Assembly: GCF_000377945.1 (NCBI RefSeq)
Contig: NZ_KB898931.1
Coordinates: 1 to 64,000 of the forward strand
Direction: 5' to 3'
Length of the DNA: 64,000 nucleotides
Origin: Thioalkalivibrio sulfidiphilus
GTDB lineage: Bacteria > Pseudomonadota > Gammaproteobacteria > Ectothiorhodospirales > Ectothiorhodospiraceae
Shown here: piece by piece, positions 7,889 to 21,412 of the stretch
How positions within the stretch are numbered: the stretch's first letter is position 1
Layout: every line of letters begins with the position of its first letter
Notes under the pieces: model-generated
Databases searched by the model: none
Told to the model about the DNA's origin: nothing
The model's input: the letters and a program-made list of their open reading frames with translations, nothing else
Position numbers and translations under genes: made by a program

Positions 7889-8000
7889 CGCAGAGACAAG
7901 AATTTTGAGATTACCGTGTGTGCAGGGGCATAACCTGAGATCATTACTTGTCTCTTGTCTCTTGTTACTTGTCTCTTGTCACTTGCATCTTGCCTCTGTG
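7889..8000. repeat. Inverted intergenic repeat, CAAGAGG heptamer family, copy 2 (asymmetric)
   Basis: The left arm is a single CAGAGACAAG unit (7890-7900); the right arm (7944-8000) has about eight CTTGTCT/CTTGCCT units, the longest heptamer run in the window. It stops only 7 bases before the -35 box of the hrcA operon, so the array directly abuts a regulated promoter. Confidence 0.7.
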
Positions 8001-8006
8001 CCGTAC

Positions 8007-8034
8007 TTGACTCCTGACCCCGCGCCTATACTAT
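8007..8034 (+). promoter_or_regulatory. Housekeeping promoter of the hrcA-grpE-dnaK-dnaJ operon
   Basis: TTGACT at 8007-8012 and TACTAT at 8029-8034 are separated by 16 bases; an alternative -10, TATACT at 8027-8032, would have a 14-base spacer. The start site would fall at about 8040, inside the CIRCE operator, so bound HrcA would block transcription. Confidence 0.6.
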
Positions 8035-8039
8035 GGGAT

Positions 8040-8066
8040 TTGGCACTCTCAAGCCGCGAGTGCCAA
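8040..8066. promoter_or_regulatory. CIRCE operator (HrcA-binding inverted repeat)
   Basis: TTGGCACTC, nine bases, GAGTGCCAA: a perfect 9-9-9 inverted repeat. It differs from the classical TTAGCACTC form by one compensated change per arm. It lies between the promoter and the hrcA start 30 bases downstream, consistent with autoregulation of the heat-shock operon by HrcA. Confidence 0.92.
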
Positions 8067-8096
8067 GCCCCGGAATCCCTGAATACCCGAGCTGCC

Positions 8097-9149
8097 ATGA
8101 CCGATACGCCGCCCATCACCGACCTCAGCGACCGCGCCCAGCGGCTGCTGCGCACCCTGGTGGAGAGCTACATCCGGGAAGGCCAGCCCGTGGGTTCGCG
8201 CACCCTGTCGCGCACCGCCGGCCTGGACCTGAGTGCGGCCTCCATCCGCAACGTGATGGCGGACCTGGAGGAGATGGGGCTGGTCAGCTCCCCGCACACC
8301 TCCGCCGGGCGCATCCCCACCGCCGCCGGTTATCGCCTGTTCGTGGACAGCCTGCTGGAGGTCAAGCCCCTGGACAGCCGCGAGGTGCAGACCCTGCGCG
8401 AGCGGCTCAGCCCGGAGCTGGAGACCAAGGCCCTGGTGGAGTCCGCCTCGGGGCTGCTGTCGGCGGTGACCCAGATGGCGGGCATGGTACGGGTGCCGCG
8501 CCGCGAGCACGCCTCCCTGCGCCAGATCGAGTTCATGAAGCTCTCCGAGCGCCGGGTGCTGGTGATCCTGGTGATGAACAAGAACGAGGTGCAGAACCGC
8601 ATCCTGGAGCTGGACCGGGACTACAGCGCCGGCGAGCTGCAGCAGATGGCCAACTACCTGAACGACCGGGTGGTGGGCCGGGACCTGGCCTCGGTGCGCC
8701 AGCAGCTGCTGCGGGAGATGAAGGCGGTGCGCGAGCACATGAACTCCCTGATGCTGGCCGCCATCGAGCTGGGCGAGCAGGCGGTGGCCGCCGACCAGGG
8801 CGCCGATGACGTGGTGCTGGCCGGACAGTTCCACCTGCTGGATTACGCCGAGCTGACCAGCGTCGAGAAGCTCAGGCAGCTGTTCGAGGCCTTCAACGAG
8901 AAGCGCGAGATCCTGGGCCTGCTGGACCAGTGCATCCATGCCCAAGGGGTGCAGATCTTCATCGGCCAGGAGTCCGGGCACCGGATCCTGGACGACTGCA
9001 GCGTGGTGACCGCCCCCTACGAGGTGGGTGGTCACGTGGTGGGGGTGCTGGGGGTCATCGGCCCCACCCGCATGCCCTATGACCGGGTGATCCCCATCGT
9101 GGATATCACCGCCCGCCTGCTGGGCGCGGCCTTGAATTCCCGGCTCTGA
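8097..9149 (+). CDS. hrcA: Heat-inducible transcription repressor HrcA
   Basis: 350 residues from ATG 8097; the open frame extends far upstream but only antisense to nadK. HrcA binds CIRCE and represses the chaperone genes until heat or misfolded protein titrates its folding partner. The N-terminal winged helix includes S-A-A-S-I-R-N-V-M-A-D-L-E-E-M-G-L-V and P-H-T-S-A-G-R-I-P-T. The C-terminal GAF-like part ends with V-V-G-V-L-G-V-I-G-P-T-R-M-P-Y. First gene of the operon, with its own operator immediately upstream. Confidence 0.96.
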   Translation: MTDTPPITDLSDRAQRLLRTLVESYIREGQPVGSRTLSRTAGLDLSAASIRNVMADLEEMGLVSSPHTSAGRIPTAAGYRLFVDSLLEVKPLDSREVQTLRERLSPELETKALVESASGLLSAVTQMAGMVRVPRREHASLRQIEFMKLSERRVLVILVMNKNEVQNRILELDRDYSAGELQQMANYLNDRVVGRDLASVRQQLLREMKAVREHMNSLMLAAIELGEQAVAADQGADDVVLAGQFHLLDYAELTSVEKLRQLFEAFNEKREILGLLDQCIHAQGVQIFIGQESGHRILDDCSVVTAPYEVGGHVVGVLGVIGPTRMPYDRVIPIVDITARLLGAALNSRL

Positions 9150-9238
9150 ATCCCACATTGAAACCAGTTGCTCTCGGGACACGCTCGTCCGTGGCCCGGA
9201 AATGCTTTTAGATTCAAGATCCTGAAGGGAGATGACCC

Positions 9239-9802
9239 ATGTCCAATGAGGAACAGCAGCAGCCCAATCCCGCCGCGCAGGCGCCCGAGGGCGCGGCCAC
9301 CGAAGGTGCGGCCCCGGAGTTCAATCCCGCCGTCCTGCTCAAGCAGCTGGAGGAGGCCCAGGCCCAGGCCCAGGAGCACTTCGACAAGGCGCTGCGCACC
9401 CAGGCGGAGATGGAGAACCTGCGCAAGCGCACCGCCCGTGACGTGGAGAACGCCCGCAAGTACGCCCTGGAGAAGTTCGCCGGCGAACTGCTGGCGGTAC
9501 GTGACAGCCTGGAGATGGGTCTGGACGCCGCTCGGGGCGAGACCGACGTGGAGAAGATCCGCGAGGGCACCGAGCTGACCCTCAAGATGCTGGCCCAGGT
9601 GATGGAGAAGTTCGGTGTCGAGGCCGTCGACCCCCAGGGCCAGCGCTTCGACCCGGACCGGCACCAGGCCATGTCCATGCAGCCCAACGCGGAACTGGAA
9701 CCCAACACGGTGATGGCGGTGCTGCAGAAGGGCTACCTGCTCAACGACCGCCTGCTGCGCCCGGCCATGGTGGTGGTCAGCAAGGCGCCCGAAGGGGAAT
9801 AG
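9239..9802 (+). CDS. grpE: Nucleotide exchange factor GrpE
   Basis: 187 residues. GrpE releases ADP from DnaK. A disordered Gln/Pro/Ala-rich N-terminus is followed by a long helix (about residues 30-90, with E-M-E-N-L-R-K-R-T) that forms the dimer. The C-terminal beta domain has F-G-V-E-A-V-D-P, F-D-P-D-R-H-Q-A-M-S and V-L-Q-K-G-Y-L-L-N-D-R-L-L-R-P-A-M-V. A good GGGAG ribosome site precedes the ATG. 104 bases separate it from dnaK. Confidence 0.96.
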   Translation: MSNEEQQQPNPAAQAPEGAATEGAAPEFNPAVLLKQLEEAQAQAQEHFDKALRTQAEMENLRKRTARDVENARKYALEKFAGELLAVRDSLEMGLDAARGETDVEKIREGTELTLKMLAQVMEKFGVEAVDPQGQRFDPDRHQAMSMQPNAELEPNTVMAVLQKGYLLNDRLLRPAMVVVSKAPEGE

Positions 9803-9823
9803 GCGGTTTTGCCGTCGGAATCC

Positions 9824-9849
9824 CTTGAAATCCCCCGGATTGCCCCAAA
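9824..9849 (+). promoter_or_regulatory. Possible sigma-32 heat-shock promoter before dnaK
   Basis: CTTGAAA at 9824-9830 and CCCCAAA at 9843-9849, 12 bases apart, resemble the sigma-32 consensus CTTGAAA / CCCCAT. It would let dnaK be induced separately from hrcA-grpE. The -10 half is imperfect. Confidence 0.45.
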
Positions 9850-9905
9850 CCTAGCGGGTAACCGGAACATTCCACACAGAATTCAGACATTTTTGGAGAC
9901 ACACC

Positions 9906-11831
<1,926 letters not shown>

Positions 11832-11850
11832 GCCCGACCTACGGGAAAGC

Positions 11851-11959
11851 GAACCGCCAAGGTCGCGAAGGTCTGCGCGAAGGACGCGAAGGATCAAGGT
11901 GTTTTTCTGACCTGATTTCCTTTGCGTCCTTCGCGTATCCTTTGCGCCCTTTGCGTTCC
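11851..11959. repeat. Inverted intergenic repeat, CGCGAAGGA nonamer family
   Basis: Left arm 11851-11894 (CGCGAAGGA units, 9-nt period) and right arm 11917-11959 (TTTGCGTCC/TTCGCG units) are imperfect reverse complements around a 22-base AT-richer loop. It lies inside the heat-shock operon between dnaK and dnaJ, where a stable hairpin could stop or trim the transcript and set the DnaK:DnaJ ratio. Confidence 0.8.
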
Positions 11960-12001
11960 GGCTTTTGACTTTCCAGACACGAATACGGACCGAACAACTT
12001 C

Positions 12002-13135
12002 ATGGCAAAGCGTGACTACTACGAGATTCTCGGCGTGGCGAAGAACGCCAGCGAGGCGGAACTGAAAAAGGCGTTCCGGCGCCTGGCCATGAAGCACCAC
12101 CCGGACCGCAATCCCGGGGACAAGGAGTCCGAGGAGAAATTCAAGGAGGCCAAGGAGGCCTACGAGGTCCTCGCCGATCCCCAGAAACGGGCCGCCTATG
12201 ACCAGTTCGGCCATGCGGGCGTGAGTTCCTCCGCGGGCGGTGGCGGCCGGGGCGGGGCGAGCTTCAGCGACATCTTCGAGGACATCTTCGGCGACATCTT
12301 CGGCGGCGGCCGGGGGGGCGGCAGCCGGGTCTACCGGGGCTCCGATCTGCAGTACAACCTGGAGCTGACCCTGGAAGAGGCGGTATTCGGCACCGAGGTG
12401 AAGATCCGCGTGCCGAGCCTGGTGGAGTGCGCTGAGTGTCACGGCAGCGGTGCCGAGAAGGGCACCGCGCCCGAGACCTGCGGCACCTGCGGCGGTGTCG
12501 GCCAGGTGCGCATGCAGCAGGGTTTCTTCTCTGTGCAGCAGACCTGTCCCCGCTGTCACGGCACCGGCAAGGTGATCACCCACCCCTGCAAGGCCTGTCA
12601 TGGCCAGGGCCGCATCGAGGAGCACAAGACCCTCTCCGTGAAGGTGCCGGCCGGCGTGGACAGCGGCGACCGCATCCGGCTCTCCGGCGAGGGCGAGGCG
12701 GGTATCAACGGCGGCCCGCCGGGGGATCTCTATGTGCAGATCCACGTCAAGGCCCACAAGTTGTTCACCCGCAAGGGCAACGACCTCATGTGCGAGGTGC
12801 CCATCAGTTTCGCCACCGCGGCGCTCGGCGGGGAGCTTGAGATCCCCACCCTGGATGGCCGCGTCAACCTCAAGATCCCCGAGGAGACCCAGAGCGGACG
12901 GCTGTTTCGCCTGCGTGGCAAGGGCGTGAAATCGGTGCACGGCGGTGCCCAGGGTGACCTGATCTGCCGGGTCAGTGTGGAGACCCCGGTCAACCTCACC
13001 AAGCGTCAGAAAGAACTGCTCAAGGAACTGGACGAGACCATGAAGGCCGGCGGCACCCGCCACAGCCCCCAGGAGGAGGGCTGGCTGGACGGGGTGAAGG
13101 GCTTCTTCGAGGATCTGAAGTTCTGGAATAAGTAA
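12002..13135 (+). CDS. dnaJ: Chaperone DnaJ (Hsp40)
   Basis: 377 residues, type I DnaJ. The J domain (1-70) has the H33-P34-D35 motif that stimulates DnaK ATPase. A Gly/Phe-rich linker follows (about 75-115, [14 protein letters not shown]). The zinc domain has four C-x2-C-x-G-x-G repeats ([32 protein letters not shown]). The C-terminal substrate domain is complete. Last gene of the operon; followed by a heptamer-family inverted repeat. Confidence 0.98.
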   Translation: MAKRDYYEILGVAKNASEAELKKAFRRLAMKHHPDRNPGDKESEEKFKEAKEAYEVLADPQKRAAYDQFGHAGVSSSAGGGGRGGASFSDIFEDIFGDIFGGGRGGGSRVYRGSDLQYNLELTLEEAVFGTEVKIRVPSLVECAECHGSGAEKGTAPETCGTCGGVGQVRMQQGFFSVQQTCPRCHGTGKVITHPCKACHGQGRIEEHKTLSVKVPAGVDSGDRIRLSGEGEAGINGGPPGDLYVQIHVKAHKLFTRKGNDLMCEVPISFATAALGGELEIPTLDGRVNLKIPEETQSGRLFRLRGKGVKSVHGGAQGDLICRVSVETPVNLTKRQKELLKELDETMKAGGTRHSPQEEGWLDGVKGFFEDLKFWNK

Positions 13136-13151
13136 GCGCGCCGGGGGCGCG

Positions 13152-13227
13152 CAGAGGCAAGAGGCAAGATACAAGAGGCAAGTAAAAGCGTTTTGTCTTG
13201 TCTCTTGCCTCTTGTATCTTGTCTCTG
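13152..13227. repeat. Inverted intergenic repeat, CAAGAGG heptamer family, copy 3
   Basis: 31-nt arms at 13152-13182 and 13197-13227 agree at 25 of 31 positions, with a 14-base loop. The arms read CAGAG then GCAAGAG, GCAAGAT, ACAAGAG, GCAAG: a clear 7-nt period. It starts 16 bases past the dnaJ stop and separates dnaJ from dapB. Confidence 0.85.
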
Positions 13228-13285
13228 GTCCACGCGGCTTTCGAAGCCGCGCCATCCAAATTCAAAACCACACCCAGAAGAATAA

Positions 13286-14092
<807 letters not shown>

Positions 14093-14166
14093 TTTTCCCG
14101 CCTTGCAAGGGGTGCATTCTGGTTGCGCCTTCGGCCCCGGGTCAGGCGCCCCGCGCCGGGCGTCGA

Positions 14167-14197
14167 TTGGACAAAACCCCCGCAAATCGCGTAAAAT
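14167..14197 (+). promoter_or_regulatory. Candidate carA promoter
   Basis: TTGGAC at 14167-14172 and TAAAAT at 14192-14197, with a 19-base spacer. The spacing is slightly long. The leader to the carA start is about 85-90 bases and contains no obvious uORF or terminator pair that I can support. Confidence 0.45.
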
Positions 14198-14290
14198 TCA
14201 ACACATTAAATCCCCCATACATTCGATCCCCGGCGGGAGTGCTGTCCCGATCATCGTCCCGCTCGTCCCAAGCACGCCGGAGGTTTTCCC

Positions 14291-15430
14291 TTGAATTTCA
14301 CACCTGCCCTGCTGGCACTGGAAGACGGCAGTCTGTTCCATGGCATCTCCATTGGTGCCCCGGGTCAGACCGTCGGCGAGGTGGTGTTCAACACCGCCAT
14401 GACCGGTTACCAGGAGATCCTGACCGACCCGTCCTACGCCCGTCAGATCGTCACCCTGACCTATCCCCACATCGGCAACACCGGTGTGAATCCGGAGGAC
14501 GAGGAATCTGCCGGTGTGCACGCGGCCGGTCTGGTGATCCGTGACCTGCCGCCCCTGGTGAGCAGCTGGCGCAGCCGCGAGTCCCTGCCGGACTACCTGA
14601 CCCGCTTCGGGGTGGTGGCCATCGCCAACATCGACACCCGGCGCCTGACCCGCATCCTGCGGGAGAAGGGCGCTCAGAACGGCTGCATCATGGCCGGCGA
14701 GATCGACGAGCAGGCAGCCCTTGCGGCGGCCCGGGGCTTCCCCGGCCTCAAGGGCATGGACCTGGCCAAGGAGGTCAGCACCGCCGAGATCTATGACTGG
14801 ACCGAGGGCACCTGGCAGCTGGGCAGCGGCCATGCCCCGGCGCCGGCCAACACTCCCTACAAGGTGGTGGCCTACGATTTCGGCGTGAAGCGCAACATCC
14901 TGCGCATGCTGGTGGACCGCGGCTGCCAGGTCACGGTGGTGCCCGCCCAGACCCCCGCCGCCCAGGTGCTTGCGATGCAGCCCGATGGCGTGTTTCTGTC
15001 CAACGGCCCCGGCGACCCGGAGCCCTGCGACTACGCCATCTCCGCCATCCGCGAGATCGTCGACACAGGCATCCCCACCTACGGCATCTGCCTGGGTCAC
15101 CAGTTGCTGGGCCTGGCCAGCGGCGCGCGCACGGTGAAGATGAAGTTCGGTCATCACGGCGCCAACCACCCGGTGCAGGATCTGGACAGCAAGCGGGTGA
15201 TGATCTCCAGCCAGAACCACGGCTTTGCGGTGGACGAGAACACCCTGCCCGATAACGTGAAGGCCACGCACCGCTCCCTGTTCGACGGCACCCTGCAGGG
15301 CATCGCCCGCACCGACCGTCCGGCCTTCAGCTTCCAGGGTCACCCCGAGGCGAGCCCCGGCCCCCACGACGTGGCGCCCTTGTTCGACCGTTTCATCGAG
15401 TTGATGAAACCACGGGGAGTCCGCAAATAA
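14291..15430 (+). CDS. carA: Carbamoyl-phosphate synthase small (glutaminase) chain
   Basis: 379 residues from TTG 14291, with GGAGG at 14279-14283 seven bases upstream. Hydrolyses glutamine and channels ammonia to CarB for arginine and pyrimidine synthesis. The class I glutaminase triad is visible: Cys in [10 protein letters not shown], and His and Glu in [10 protein letters not shown]. The final codons (V-R-K-stop) lie inside the left terminal repeat of the inserted GxxExxY element, which supplies the stop codon. In most relatives carB follows directly. Confidence 0.97.
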   Translation: MNFTPALLALEDGSLFHGISIGAPGQTVGEVVFNTAMTGYQEILTDPSYARQIVTLTYPHIGNTGVNPEDEESAGVHAAGLVIRDLPPLVSSWRSRESLPDYLTRFGVVAIANIDTRRLTRILREKGAQNGCIMAGEIDEQAALAAARGFPGLKGMDLAKEVSTAEIYDWTEGTWQLGSGHAPAPANTPYKVVAYDFGVKRNILRMLVDRGCQVTVVPAQTPAAQVLAMQPDGVFLSNGPGDPEPCDYAISAIREIVDTGIPTYGICLGHQLLGLASGARTVKMKFGHHGANHPVQDLDSKRVMISSQNHGFAVDENTLPDNVKATHRSLFDGTLQGIARTDRPAFSFQGHPEASPGPHDVAPLFDRFIELMKPRGVRK

Positions 15431-15867
15431 ACGCGAATGGACGCAAAGAGGAAAAGGATTTCCGAACGGGTGATCGGCTGCGCATTCGAGGTCAGTAATA
15501 CCTTGGGGGCCGGGTTCCTGGAAAACGTTTATGAGAACGCGCTGGCAGTGGAGTTCGCGCGTGCGGGAATGGATTTTGAGAGGCAAGCCGTGCTGCCTGT
15601 CAGTTACAAGGGTGAGCTCATCGGTCAATACGTGGCCGATTTCGTGGTCGAGCAGCGCTTGATTGTCGAGATCAAAGCGTTGTCGCGATTGGTGCTGGAG
15701 CATGAGGCTCAGGTCATGAACTACCTCAAAGCGACAGGGCTGACGGTAGGCTTGTTGTTGAATTTCGGGACTCCGCGTCTGGGTGTGCGGCGCATCGTCT
15801 GGGGTCACGATGACAATCAAGCACTTTGAGGATTTTATTTGCGTCCATTCGCGTTCATTTGCGGACT
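15418..15867. mobile_element. GxxExxY nuclease cassette with 30-nt terminal inverted repeats, inserted in carAB
   Basis: The 450-bp segment is bounded by arms at 15418-15447 and 15838-15867 that are reverse complements at 29 of 30 positions (single A/G difference). Each arm contains about three 10-nt units (CGCAAATAAA, CGCGAATGGA, CGCAAAG...). The only content is the GxxExxY gene, whose ATG lies in the left arm. Flanking sequences show no obvious target-site duplication. It resembles the other periodic inverted repeats in the window, with a gene where they have a short loop. Mobility is inferred, not shown. Confidence 0.7.
15437..15829 (+). CDS. GxxExxY family protein, PD-(D/E)XK nuclease-like
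   Basis: 130 residues. The naming motif is G26-F-L-E29-N-V-Y32. Nuclease-type residues are intact: D68 in V-A-D-F-V-V, then E78 and K80 in V-E-I-K-A, followed by H-E-A-Q-V-M-N-Y-L. The family (Pfam PDDEXK_3-like) is widespread and scattered in bacteria, and its function is unknown. The start codon lies in the left terminal repeat and has no good ribosome site, so translation may depend on carA read-through coupling. Base composition is visibly less GC-rich than the flanking car genes, a sign of transfer. Confidence 0.88.
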   Translation: MDAKRKRISERVIGCAFEVSNTLGAGFLENVYENALAVEFARAGMDFERQAVLPVSYKGELIGQYVADFVVEQRLIVEIKALSRLVLEHEAQVMNYLKATGLTVGLLLNFGTPRLGVRRIVWGHDDNQAL

Positions 15868-15881
15868 AAAGATTTAACAAT

Positions 15882-19099
<3,218 letters not shown>

Positions 19100-19100
<1 letters not shown>

Positions 19101-19576
19101 TGAGCAAGACCCCGCTCACCGTGGCCGGCGCCAACAAGCTCAAGGCCGAACTGCAGAAATTGAAGAGCGAGGATCGCCCCCGGGTGATCGCCGCCATCGC
19201 CGAGGCCCGTGAACACGGCGATCTCAAGGAGAACGCCGAGTACCACGCCGCCCGCGAGCAGCAGGGCTTCATCGAGGGCCGCATCAAGGAGATCGAGGCC
19301 AAGCTCTCCAACGCCCAGATCATCGACGTGACCACCCTCAACGCCGGCGGCAAGGTGGTGTTCGGTGCCACGGTGGACCTGTCCGACGAGGAGACCGGCA
19401 AGGAAGTCACCTACCAGATCGTCGGCGACGACGAGGCGGACATCAAGGAAGGCAAGATCTCGGTGAACTCCCCGATCGCCCGTGCACTGATCGGCAAGGA
19501 AGAGGGTGACGTGGTGACGGTGCGTGCGCCGGGTGGCGACAAGGATTACGAGATCGTGGCGGTGAAGTACGTCTGA
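19100..19576 (+). CDS. greA: Transcription elongation factor GreA
   Basis: 158 residues from ATG 19100, overlapping the carB stop by one base. GreA rescues backtracked RNA polymerase by stimulating cleavage of the 3' RNA end. The N-terminal coiled coil carries the acidic tip ([13 protein letters not shown]), and the C-terminal FKBP-like domain ends [13 protein letters not shown]. Translational coupling to carB is conserved in related bacteria. Its stop codon touches an inverted repeat. Confidence 0.97.
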
Positions 19577-19693
19577 GAGACAAGATGCAAGAGACAAGAG
19601 TCAAGTTGGGGTGCGAGGCATTCATTTGAATGCCTCGGTAAACGAAGCAACCGCGATCTTTCTTGCCTCTGGAAACTTGCCTCTTGTCTCTAG
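19575..19693. repeat. Inverted intergenic repeat, CAAGAGG heptamer family, copy 4
   Basis: Left arm 19575-19605, right arm 19662-19693. The greA TGA overlaps the left edge and the yhbY TAG lies in the right edge, so the element fills the convergent junction exactly. The loop contains a separate perfect palindrome (19614-19637). Confidence 0.8.
19614..19637. terminator. Perfect 11-bp hairpin between convergent greA and yhbY
   Basis: CGAGGCATTCA and TGAATGCCTCG with a 2-nt loop, no U-tract on either side. It sits in the loop of the heptamer repeat. It may act as a bidirectional transcript end or RNA-stability hairpin; without a U-run an intrinsic terminator is only a guess. Confidence 0.45.
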
Positions 19694-19980
19694 AGCTCTA
19701 CTACCGGCTTCTTGAGGTTGCGCCGGAACAGCGTGGCGATGAAGCCGATGCGCTGCACCAGGTCGGCGCCGGTCTGCTGGCAGATCTGTTCCACCGCCGC
19801 GCCGCGTTCGTCCCGGTCGGCCACGTTGACCTTCACCTTGATGAGCTCGTGATGCTCCAGGGCCAGGTTGATCTCTTCCATGACGTTGTCGGTCAGGCCC
19901 TTCTGACCCACGATGACGATGGGCTTGCGGGGATGGGCAAGGGTTCGGAGTTGTTTGCGTTGTCGGTCGGTGAGGGCCAT
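19690..19980 (-). CDS. yhbY: Ribosome-assembly RNA-binding protein YhbY (CRM domain)
   Basis: 96 residues from ATG 19980; the open frame continues upstream only through repeat DNA. YhbY is a single CRM domain that associates with pre-50S particles. The family core is present: L-T-D-R-Q-R-K-Q-L-R-T-L-A-H, P-I-V-I-V-G-Q-K-G-L-T, L-I-K-V-K-V and Q-R-I-G-F-I-A-T-L-F-R. It is separated from the divergent rlmE by the large structured repeat region. Confidence 0.94.
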   Translation of the reverse strand: MALTDRQRKQLRTLAHPRKPIVIVGQKGLTDNVMEEINLALEHHELIKVKVNVADRDERGAAVEQICQQTGADLVQRIGFIATLFRRNLKKPVVEL

Positions 19981-20061
19981 GGATCTGCTGGGGCTGCTGT
20001 TCAAAGGGCGGAGCTTAGCACGACTTGGTGTGGGCTGGCTGTCCTTGGGTTTCTTTAAAGT

Positions 20062-20310
20062 CAAAGGCTTCCGATCCCCGTTGCACGGGGCTCGGGTTAC
20101 TTTTCTTGCTTGTCCAAGAAAAGTAACCAAAAGAAGGACACCCCGATGCCGCACCCGCTATTCGCGGGTGCCCTGCGTTGCTCGGCTTCGAGGGGGTCGC
20201 CTGACAGGCCGTCCGTGGCCTGGCAGGCGACGCGCCGCATCCCTGCGGCGCCCCTTCGGGCTATTTCCCTCGAAGCCTGCGCTACTCGGTGCGGCATAAG
20301 GGGGCAGGCA
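20062..20310 (+). repeat. Long structured repeat, copy H1 (tail plus multi-helix body)
   Basis: Tail: hairpin CCCCG/CGGGG (about 20076-20090) and a perfect 13-bp hairpin 20096-20108 / 20115-20127. Body: stem 20146-20155 / 20288-20297 (10 bp), stem 20185-20194 / 20267-20276 (10 bp), stem 20196-20210 / 20217-20231 (14 of 15), hairpin 20232-20239 / 20244-20251 (8 bp). A competing hairpin CACCCGC/GCGGGTG (20152-20158 / 20164-20170) excludes the outer stem. No protein-coding logic was found. Copy H2 lies opposite at 20452-20720. Confidence 0.75.
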
Positions 20311-20345
20311 GGTCAAAACCGCTTCGAACAGTCTTTGGTTTTCAT

Positions 20346-20407
20346 TGTAGGAGCCCCGACCCCGGGGCGAATGGTGTGAAATTCGCCCCGGGGTCGGGGC
20401 TCCTACA
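20346..20407. repeat. Perfect 27-bp inverted repeat at the centre of the H1/H2 pair
   Basis: Arms 20346-20372 and 20381-20407 match at all 27 positions with an 8-base loop. It begins TGTAGGAGCCCCGACC. GC-rich palindromes opening TGTAGGAGC resemble the REP-type repeats found between genes in many gammaproteobacteria. It is placed between the two facing long repeats. Confidence 0.8.
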
Positions 20408-20451
20408 AAACCAGGCAAGACAACCTAATTTGTGGAGGTTGCTGCCTTTGA

Positions 20452-20720
20452 CGTCCCCCCCGTTTTTCTCGCCGAGCACGGGGGTGTTCCGGGGTCAAAG
20501 CCCGCAGGGGCGCCGCAGGGATGCGGCAGCGTCGGCTGCCAGGCCACGGACGGCCTGTCAGCCGACCTCCCCGGAACGCCTCCGCGCGCAGGGCACCCCG
20601 CAGGGGCGAGAAACTCGGGTGTCTTTTCTTTGGTTACTTTCTTTGGACAAGCAAAGAAAGTAACCCGAGCCCCGCGAAAAGCGGGGATCGGAAGCCTTTG
20701 ATTTTGATTTCTTAACGAAC
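20452..20720 (-). repeat. Long structured repeat, copy H2 (inverted relative to H1)
   Basis: Same architecture as H1 on the opposite strand: 13-bp tail hairpin 20633-20645 / 20652-20664, tail hairpin GCGGGG/CCCCGC near 20670-20686, stem 20465-20473 / 20605-20613 (9 bp), stem 20486-20494 / 20569-20577 (9 bp), stem 20531-20545 / 20552-20566 and hairpin 20512-20517 / 20522-20527. The sequences of stems 1 and 2 are wholly different from H1, yet each is perfectly complementary, so structure rather than sequence is kept. Confidence 0.75.
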
Positions 20721-20746
20721 CTAACCAACTGACGACAGCAAACCCC

Positions 20747-21370
20747 ATGCCCCGAAGCAAAAGCAGCCACCGCTGGCTCAAGGAGCATTTCGACGACGAG
20801 TACGTCAAACGTGCCCAGCAGGAGGGCTATCGTTCTCGCGCCGTCTACAAGCTCCAGGAGATCCAGGAGCGGGATCGCCTCCTGCGCCAGGGCATGACCG
20901 TGGTGGACCTGGGCGCCGCCCCGGGCGGCTGGACCCAATACGCGGCGGGCCTGGTGGGCAAGCACGGGCGGGTGGTGGCCTCGGACATCCTGCCCATGGA
21001 TCCCCTGCCGGGGGTGACCATCGTCGAAGGGGACTTCCGCGAGGCCGAGGTGCTGGAACGCCTGCTGGCCGTGTTGGGCGAGGGCGGGGCAGACCTTGTG
21101 ATGTCGGACATGGCCCCCAATATGAGTGGTATGGACGCGGTGGATCAGCCCCGCGCCATGTACCTGGCGGAACTGGCGGCGGAACTGGCGCGCACGGTAC
21201 TGAAACCGGGCGGGGATTTTCTGGTCAAACTTTTTCAGGGCGCGGAATTCGACGAGTACGTCCGGATGCTGCGCACCGAATACGATAAGGTCAGCATACG
21301 CAAACCCAAGGCCTCAAGACCCCGCTCCCGTGAGGTGTATGCGGTGGCCCGGGGCCGGAAAGTGGTGTAA
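20747..21370 (+). CDS. rlmE: 23S rRNA 2'-O-methyltransferase RlmE (RrmJ/FtsJ)
   Basis: 207 residues. Methylates U2552 of 23S rRNA in the 50S subunit using S-adenosylmethionine; it is heat-induced in E. coli. The SAM loop is [13 protein letters not shown]. Catalytic-type residues are K in S-R-A-V-Y-K-L, D in M-S-D-M-A-P-N, K in F-L-V-K-L-F-Q-G and E in R-S-R-E-V-Y. It precedes ftsH by 42 bases, the conserved rlmE-ftsH pair. Confidence 0.97.
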   Translation: MPRSKSSHRWLKEHFDDEYVKRAQQEGYRSRAVYKLQEIQERDRLLRQGMTVVDLGAAPGGWTQYAAGLVGKHGRVVASDILPMDPLPGVTIVEGDFREAEVLERLLAVLGEGGADLVMSDMAPNMSGMDAVDQPRAMYLAELAAELARTVLKPGGDFLVKLFQGAEFDEYVRMLRTEYDKVSIRKPKASRPRSREVYAVARGRKVV

Positions 21371-21412
21371 TGTCCCAACCGGGGCTCATACGTTGATTAC
21401 CGAGGTAACACC

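Noticed and set aside
7023-8096. Long open frame upstream of and in frame with hrcA
   Set aside because: It is antisense to nadK, has no family resemblance, and the HrcA N-terminus plus CIRCE fix the start at 8097.
14093-14290. Riboswitch or attenuator in the carA leader
   Set aside because: No convincing terminator/antiterminator pair or known aptamer core was seen; only a candidate promoter is supported.
20110-20663. Several 60-130-codon frames in the yhbY-rlmE gap
   Set aside because: They run through palindromic repeat DNA in all frames and both copies, and their Arg/Pro/Gly-rich translations follow the repeat rather than a protein.
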